Source: Parahoeflea alexandrii (lineage in GTDB: Bacteria; Pseudomonadota; Alphaproteobacteria; Rhizobiales; Rhizobiaceae). From it: a DNA stretch of 64,000 bases. The first letter of the stretch is position 1; each line of letters begins with the position of its first letter. The translations under genes and the position numbers were made by a program. Location: positions 124,001 through 188,000 of the forward strand of contig NZ_JAPWHB010000007.1 of the NCBI RefSeq assembly GCF_027214025.1. The letters run 5' to 3'. Shown piece by piece: positions 59,492-64,000 of the stretch. Below the pieces are notes generated by a model. That model did not search any database and was not told the origin of the DNA. It saw only the letters and a program-made list of their open reading frames with translations.

Positions 59492-61141
59492 TCAGTTGTA
59501 TCGCAGCCCCGTTTGAGTTTCGGGGGAGAATACGGCCACATGTTCAGGCGGAAGCGGGCTTCTGCCTCGTATGGCATCGGCGATCTTTTCGGCGATCATG
59601 ATGGTCGGCGCATTGGTGTTGCCGCTGACAATATCGGGCATGATCGAAGCATCGACCACGCGGAGCCCTTCAACTCCGCGCACCCGGGCTTGTTCGTCCA
59701 CCACCGACCTCGGATCCATTCCCATCCGGCAGGATCCCACCGGATGATAGGCGCTTTCCACGCGGCGCCGGATGAAGGCATCGATCTCCTCGTCGCCGAC
59801 GATGTCCGCTCCCGGTTGCAATTCCCGCCCGCGATAGGGATCGAAGGCCGGTTGGCCAATGATGTCGCGCGTCAGGCGGATACCCGCGCGGAATTCCATG
59901 CGGTCTTCCTCCGCCTCCAGATAGTTGAAGAGGATCCCGGGCACGGCCAGAGGGTCCCGGCTCTTGAGCGACACACGCCCTCGGCTCTTTGGCCGCATCG
60001 GTCCGACATGCGCCTGGAAACCGTGTGACCTGACCGGGTTCTTGCCGTCATAATCCACGGCGACCGGCAGGAAATGAAATTGCAGGTCCGGATGTTGGGA
60101 CCGATCCGACAGTCTCGCAAATCCGCCGGTCTCGAATTGGCAGGACGCCCCCGGTCCGCTCCGCCGGAGCAGCCACTCGATCCCGACCCTGAGCTTGCCC
60201 AGGGGCCGCGTCAACGGATAGATCGATACCGGCTGCGTGCATTCATGCTGCACATAGACCTCAAGGTGGTCCTGCAGATTTCGCCCGACATCGGGGGAAT
60301 CGACGCGCACGGCAATCCCGTTTTCAAGCAGATGATCCGCGGGTCCGATTCCGGACAGCATCAGCAGTTGAGGCGAGTTGATTGTGCCGCCGCACAGGAT
60401 GATCTCGCGCCGCGCGGTTGCCCGACGGGCGTTGCGTCCGACTAGGAAATCGACGCCAGCGGCTCGCCCCTCCTCAAACCGCAGACCGGTCGCATGTGCG
60501 CGGGTGACCACCTCAAGATTCTGGCGTTTCATGGCCGGGCGCAGAAAAGCGCGCGCCGTACTCTCGCGCACACCATCGCGAATGGTCATGTCCATCGGGC
60601 CGGCGCCTTCCTGCCGGAACCCGTTCTGGTCATCGGTAAAACCAAGCCCCGCCTGCCGGCCGGCTGCGAGCCAGGCCTTGTGTAGCGGATTGGCCATTGC
60701 TTCGCGGTGAACGGCGAGTGACCCACCTTCGGCATGATAGGCATCCGCACCCAACTCACGGTGCTCGGAGCGCTTGAAATAGGGAAGCACGCTGGCATAG
60801 TCCCAGCCGCTCAGCCCATATGAGGCCCAGCGGTCGTAGTCATTTGCATGGCCGCGCACATAGGCCATGCCGTTGATGGATGAGCTGCCACCCAGAACAC
60901 GGCCGCGCGGGCAATACATCCGCCGGCCGTCGAGATAAGGCTCAGGCTCGCTCCAATAGGCCCAGTTGAAGCGCGTGCCTGAAAGCGGGTAGGCGAGCGC
61001 TGCCGGCATGGAAAGGAAAATGGAGCGGTCCTTGCCGCCTGCTTCCAGCAGCAGAACGGTAAACTTGCCGTCTTCACTCAGGCGATTTGCGAGTACGCAT
61101 CCGGCGGAACCGGCGCCGACAATGATGTAGTCAAACTGCAT
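59492..61141 (-). CDS. betA: Choline dehydrogenase
   Basis: A 549-aa GMC oxidoreductase. The FAD motif GAGSAGCVLANRLSEDG is at residues 8-24; GMC signatures are RGRVLGGSSSINGMAYVRG near 81 and CGGTINSPQLLMLSGIGP near 252. The catalytic His lies in YHPVGSCRMG near 467, with the matching Asn in SGNTNAPT. It oxidises choline to betaine aldehyde at the membrane. It is followed on the reverse strand by the transporter genes and preceded by betB, 35 nt away. Other GMC alcohol dehydrogenases are similar, but context supports BetA. Confidence 0.9.
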   Translation of the reverse strand: MQFDYIIVGAGSAGCVLANRLSEDGKFTVLLLEAGGKDRSIFLSMPAALAYPLSGTRFNWAYWSEPEPYLDGRRMYCPRGRVLGGSSSINGMAYVRGHANDYDRWASYGLSGWDYASVLPYFKRSEHRELGADAYHAEGGSLAVHREAMANPLHKAWLAAGRQAGLGFTDDQNGFRQEGAGPMDMTIRDGVRESTARAFLRPAMKRQNLEVVTRAHATGLRFEEGRAAGVDFLVGRNARRATARREIILCGGTINSPQLLMLSGIGPADHLLENGIAVRVDSPDVGRNLQDHLEVYVQHECTQPVSIYPLTRPLGKLRVGIEWLLRRSGPGASCQFETGGFARLSDRSQHPDLQFHFLPVAVDYDGKNPVRSHGFQAHVGPMRPKSRGRVSLKSRDPLAVPGILFNYLEAEEDRMEFRAGIRLTRDIIGQPAFDPYRGRELQPGADIVGDEEIDAFIRRRVESAYHPVGSCRMGMDPRSVVDEQARVRGVEGLRVVDASIMPDIVSGNTNAPTIMIAEKIADAIRGRSPLPPEHVAVFSPETQTGLRYN

Positions 61142-61176
61142 CCGGTTCCGTTCCCCGTTTCATCCACGCCGCAGGC

Positions 61177-62643
61177 TCATGCAAAGGCATCGGCTATGTC
61201 CCCGGTGCGCACGAACACGCTTTTCAGCTGCGTGTAGTGGTCAATGACGGCCTTGCCGTTTTCCCGGCCGAGACCGGATGCCTTGTAGCCCCCGAACGGC
61301 ATCGAAATCGGCAGATCATGATAGGAATTGATCCAGCAGGTTCCCGCCTGAAGTCTTGCCACCACACGATGCGCGCGCGAGATGTCACGCGTGAAGACAC
61401 CTGCGGCAAGACCGTAGGGTGTCGCATTGGCGCGAGCGATCACCTCGTCTTCGGTGTCGAACGGCAGCACAGACATGACCGGGCCGAAAATTTCTTCCCT
61501 GACATGCGCCATTTGATCTTCCGAGTCTGCAAAGACCGTCGGTTCGACAAAATAGCCATCCGCCAATGCGGGATCGGCAGGCCTGCCGCCGCCACAGACC
61601 AGCCGGGCGCCGGAGGCCTTCGCGGCCTGGATGTAAGCCATGACCTTTTCAAAATGCTCGGAGGAAATCAGAGCGCCGACCCGGGTTTCGGGATCCATGG
61701 GCGCGCCGATCCGCAAGCCGCGCGTTCGAACAGCCAGTTGCTCCAGGAAGGGCTCGTAGAGGCCCCGTTGGACAAAGACGCGCGTCCCGTTCGCACAGAT
61801 TTCCCCCTGGGTGAGGAAATTGGCCAGCATCGCCGCGCGGACGGCGATTTCCACATCGGTATCGTCGAAAATGATCAGTGGCGACTTTCCACCAAGTTCG
61901 AGCGTAACCTCCTTGAGCGATGACGCCGCGCCCGCCATGACCTTCTTGCCGGTCGAAGCCTCGCCGGTGAGCGACACCTTGCCAATATCCGGATGCGCAG
62001 TCAGCATCGCCCCGACGCGGCCATCGCCCTGAACCACGTTGAAGACGCCATCCGGGACACCTGCCTCGGTGTAGATCTCGGCCAGTTTGGGGGTGCTCAA
62101 CGGTGTCACTTCCGAGGGTTTGAACACCATGGCATTGCCGCAGGCGAGCGCCGGCGCCGACTTCCACATCGCGATCTGGATCGGATAGTTCCAGGCGCCT
62201 ATGCCGGCGCAAACCCCGATCGGCTCGCGTCGTGTGTAGGCGAAGTTTTCTCCGTAGTTCAGGTACTCGCCGCTGATCGAGGGGGAGACTCCTGCAAAAT
62301 ACTCGATGCACTCAACACCGGTAACGATGTCGACGGTTTCTGCTTCCCGAATGGGTTTTCCGGTGTCCAGAACCTCGAGTTCCGCCAGTTCCCGGTTGCG
62401 CTGGCGCAAAATGGCCGCGGCGCGCATCATGATGCGCGCACGCTCCTCGGCCGCCATCGCTGCCCAGATCTTCTGGCCGCGAATGGCGGACGCCACGGCA
62501 TGGTCAACATCGGCCTGAGACGCCGACTGGACTGAACAGATCACCTTGCCGGTCGCGGGGTTGATCGTCTCGAAGGTTTCTCCTGAAGTGGCGTCCGCAT
62601 ACCGTCCATCGATATACAGTTTCTGAACAGCCATTCCGCTCAT
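61177..62643 (-). CDS. betB: Betaine aldehyde dehydrogenase
   Basis: A 488-aa aldehyde dehydrogenase. Catalytic Glu is in [16 protein letters not shown] near 253 and catalytic Cys in [14 protein letters not shown] near 286; [20 protein letters not shown] near 150 and the closing [16 protein letters not shown] fit the BetB group. It oxidises betaine aldehyde to glycine betaine with NAD(P)+. It is the first gene of the choline unit, with GGGGGAAACGGCA before its ATG. A tandem TTGCAC-type operator lies 70-110 bp upstream. Confidence 0.9.
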   Translation of the reverse strand: MSGMAVQKLYIDGRYADATSGETFETINPATGKVICSVQSASQADVDHAVASAIRGQKIWAAMAAEERARIMMRAAAILRQRNRELAELEVLDTGKPIREAETVDIVTGVECIEYFAGVSPSISGEYLNYGENFAYTRREPIGVCAGIGAWNYPIQIAMWKSAPALACGNAMVFKPSEVTPLSTPKLAEIYTEAGVPDGVFNVVQGDGRVGAMLTAHPDIGKVSLTGEASTGKKVMAGAASSLKEVTLELGGKSPLIIFDDTDVEIAVRAAMLANFLTQGEICANGTRVFVQRGLYEPFLEQLAVRTRGLRIGAPMDPETRVGALISSEHFEKVMAYIQAAKASGARLVCGGGRPADPALADGYFVEPTVFADSEDQMAHVREEIFGPVMSVLPFDTEDEVIARANATPYGLAAGVFTRDISRAHRVVARLQAGTCWINSYHDLPISMPFGGYKASGLGRENGKAVIDHYTQLKSVFVRTGDIADAFA

Positions 62644-62712
62644 TGCCGTTTCCCCCGAGCATCACGTTGCGGCGGGCCACGAGCCCATCCTTGAGGACAG
62701 GATAAGCAATTC

Positions 62713-62752
62713 TTGCACGTTCATGCAAACTTTTTCTTGCACAGTTGTGCAA
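62713..62752. promoter_or_regulatory. Two TTGCAC-N4-RTGCAA operator repeats in the betB/dehydrogenase divergent promoter
   Basis: TTGCACGTTCATGCAA (62713-62728) and TTGCACAGTTGTGCAA (62737-62752; perfect 6-bp arms) lie 24 bp apart in the 186-bp gap between betB and the divergent dehydrogenase gene. A regulator bound here could control both. No LacI- or similar gene is adjacent, so the cognate protein is unknown; BetI is possible. Confidence 0.6.
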
Positions 62753-62829
62753 TTCACATATCTTGCCCTCGATCTCGGCTCCGGAAACACTCCCGGACGC
62801 CCTTCATTCGCAACAGGGAAACGGACGAC

Positions 62830-63741
62830 ATGCGTATCGGATTTATCGGACTTGGAACCATGGGAGGGGCGGCATCCCTGAACCTTATCAAGGGCGGGCA
62901 TGAGTTGACCGTCTGCGATCTTGATCGCGAGCGCGCCGTGGAGCACATCGTGCTCGGCGCTAAATGGGCCGATACCCCGGCCGAGGCCGTCAAGGGCGCG
63001 GATGTCGTCTACACGATGGTGTTCGGCCCCAGGCAAATTGAAGCGGTCGTTCGGGGCGAGAACGGAATCCTGTCCGCGATCGGACCGGGCCAGGTCTGGA
63101 TCGACATGACCACCAACGATCCCGAACTCGCCAGGGCGCTGGCGCGTGATGTCGAAGCCAAAGGCGGCCGGGCCATCGATGCGCCGGTGACCGGCGCCGT
63201 GGACGGCGCCCGTAATGGCGACATGACGCAATTCGCCGGTGGGGACGAGGCCACCGTCGAGCGGCTGCGCCCGATGATGGAACTCATGGGTCCGGTCCAC
63301 TACATGGGGCCGAACGGGACCGGCTGCATCACCAAACTGGCCAGCAATCAATTGTGGGCCATTCATGCCACCGCGATGGGTGAGGCTCTTGTCATGGCGG
63401 TGAAATCGGGCGTCGACCTGGCAAGGGCATGGGAAGCGCTGAAGATAGGCGCTTCAAACAGCTGGTGCATGCATCATGACGCGCCATCCGTGTTCCAGGG
63501 TCACTACGACCCCTCCTTCACGCTGGATCTTTGCATGAAGGACCTGGGCCTGATTGTCGGCGCCTGCGATGCGGCGCAAACCGAAGCCAGCGTCACACGG
63601 CTGGTGCACGACCGGTTCCGAAAGGCTCACGAGACCTATGGCGGCGACAAGGGTGAACTCCATGTCGTCAAGCTCGAGGAAGATGCCGCCGGACTGGCAT
63701 TGCGGATGGACGGCGACTGGGTCCCGCATTGGCAGAAGTAG
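62830..63741 (+). CDS. Beta-hydroxyacid dehydrogenase (3-hydroxyisobutyrate dehydrogenase family)
   Basis: A 303-aa protein. The NAD motif RIGFIGLGTMGGAASLNLIKGG is at residues 2-23, the substrate motif IDAPVTGAVDGARNG near 116 is the DxPVSGG equivalent with an altered end (VDGA for GG-A), and GTGCITKLASNQLW near 164 holds the catalytic Lys. It would oxidise a beta-hydroxy acid to a semialdehyde or reduce it back. Divergent from betB, it shares the promoter region and may act on a choline-derived or unrelated metabolite. The start at 62830 was chosen by homology; no strong ribosome binding site is seen. Confidence 0.83.
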   Translation: MRIGFIGLGTMGGAASLNLIKGGHELTVCDLDRERAVEHIVLGAKWADTPAEAVKGADVVYTMVFGPRQIEAVVRGENGILSAIGPGQVWIDMTTNDPELARALARDVEAKGGRAIDAPVTGAVDGARNGDMTQFAGGDEATVERLRPMMELMGPVHYMGPNGTGCITKLASNQLWAIHATAMGEALVMAVKSGVDLARAWEALKIGASNSWCMHHDAPSVFQGHYDPSFTLDLCMKDLGLIVGACDAAQTEASVTRLVHDRFRKAHETYGGDKGELHVVKLEEDAAGLALRMDGDWVPHWQK

Positions 63742-63788
63742 ACGAGACCGCATGAGGGAATTGTCATGTCTGGATGGCGCAATAGAAG

Positions 63789-64000
63789 ATGAATGTCATA
63801 GTCGAGTCGGTCGGCAAAGACAGCGTCGGGAAATCGCAGTCACCGAACGCATTTTAGAGAGAGCGCGGACCGATGACTTCGGCCTGTCCCTGGAGGAAAG
63901 CAAGGCAATGCAACGCCGCCTGCGACAGGAGTCTACGCAAGTTTGAGGTCGATCAGGCCAGCCAGCACGATCGGAAATGTCACGACTCGACCGTCTTCAC
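63789..64000 (+). pseudogene. Frameshifted ISKra4-family transposase remnant at the window edge
   Basis: MNVIVESVGKDSVGK (from 63791) and, in another frame, REIAVTERILERARTDDFGL with LSLEESKAMQRRLRQES, match the N-terminal region of ISKra4-family transposases, broken by at least one frameshift and a stop at 63946. It continues to the window end, so the rest is unseen. A second remnant of the same family lies at 54.4-54.7 kb. Confidence 0.6.

Noticed and set aside
1-64000. tRNA, rRNA, CRISPR arrays, integrase attachment sites, replication origins
   Set aside because: Scanned by eye for tRNA arms, regular spaced repeats, integrase genes, iterons and repABC-type genes; none could be supported.

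Overview
This is a GC-rich, gene-dense accessory region, probably from an alphaproteobacterium (Rhodobacterales or Hyphomicrobiales style). The evidence is the company of genes: an AapJQMP amino-acid importer, a betB-betA-ABC-betI choline operon, GbcAB-type glycine betaine monooxygenase, MesD/MesX methionine synthase, cobalamin riboswitches and a tripartite tricarboxylate transporter (TctABC). No rRNA, tRNA, CRISPR array or core housekeeping block is visible. Several insertion-sequence scars suggest a large plasmid, a chromid or a genomic island. The genus cannot be fixed from sequence alone.

Layout. 0-9.5 kb: a forward aromatic-catabolism operon. It holds a feruloyl-CoA-synthetase-like enzyme, a crotonase, a LigJ-type hydratase, a four-gene peptide-type ABC importer, a LigB-type extradiol dioxygenase and a LigK-type aldolase, and it ends at a clear terminator. 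9.6-18.4 kb: an IclR regulator and two divergent units around one operator-rich promoter. The forward unit has an FAH-family hydrolase, a gentisate 1,2-dioxygenase, a 3-hydroxybenzoate 6-hydroxylase-like monooxygenase and an HMG-CoA-lyase-like lyase. The reverse unit has an aconitase homologue and a CaiB CoA-transferase. Together they look like a gentisate route that continues through maleate or citraconate, (R)-malate or (R)-citramalate and a CoA thioester. 18.5-19.3 kb: an intact IS6-family insertion sequence.

19.5-31.3 kb is the most striking part, a cobalamin-sparing island. A cobalamin riboswitch precedes nrdA-nrdB, which encodes a class Ic ribonucleotide reductase (Phe at the radical-Tyr position). 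A second riboswitch follows nrdB and leads two small unknown ORFs. A third, on the reverse strand, leads gbcA-gbcB. Next to it, metR-mesX-mesD-flavin reductase encodes a B12- and folate-independent methionine synthase, with a matching 19-nt palindrome in front of both metR and mesX. 31.3-32.6 kb is a graveyard of IS6 transposase and crotonase fragments.

32.6-38.8 kb: a 5-hydroxyisourate-hydrolase-like protein with an altered C-terminus, a ThDP enzyme, TctC/TctA/TctB and a divergent LysR regulator. 38.8-39.5 kb is AT-rich and non-coding. 39.5-54.4 kb: two divergent units that look like one amino-acid or imine catabolic system. The reverse unit encodes an acetoin-dehydrogenase-like E1alpha/E1beta/E2, a pyrroline-5-carboxylate-reductase-like enzyme, a DUF3830-like two-domain protein, RidA and an Asp/Glu/hydantoin racemase. 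The forward unit encodes AapJQMP, two SDRs, an unknown protein, a GntR regulator and a DadA-like oxidase. A TGATATATCA-type motif recurs at the promoters. 54.4-64 kb: the choline to glycine betaine operon with its own ABC importer and BetI, a divergent beta-hydroxyacid dehydrogenase, and ISKra4-like transposase remnants on both sides.
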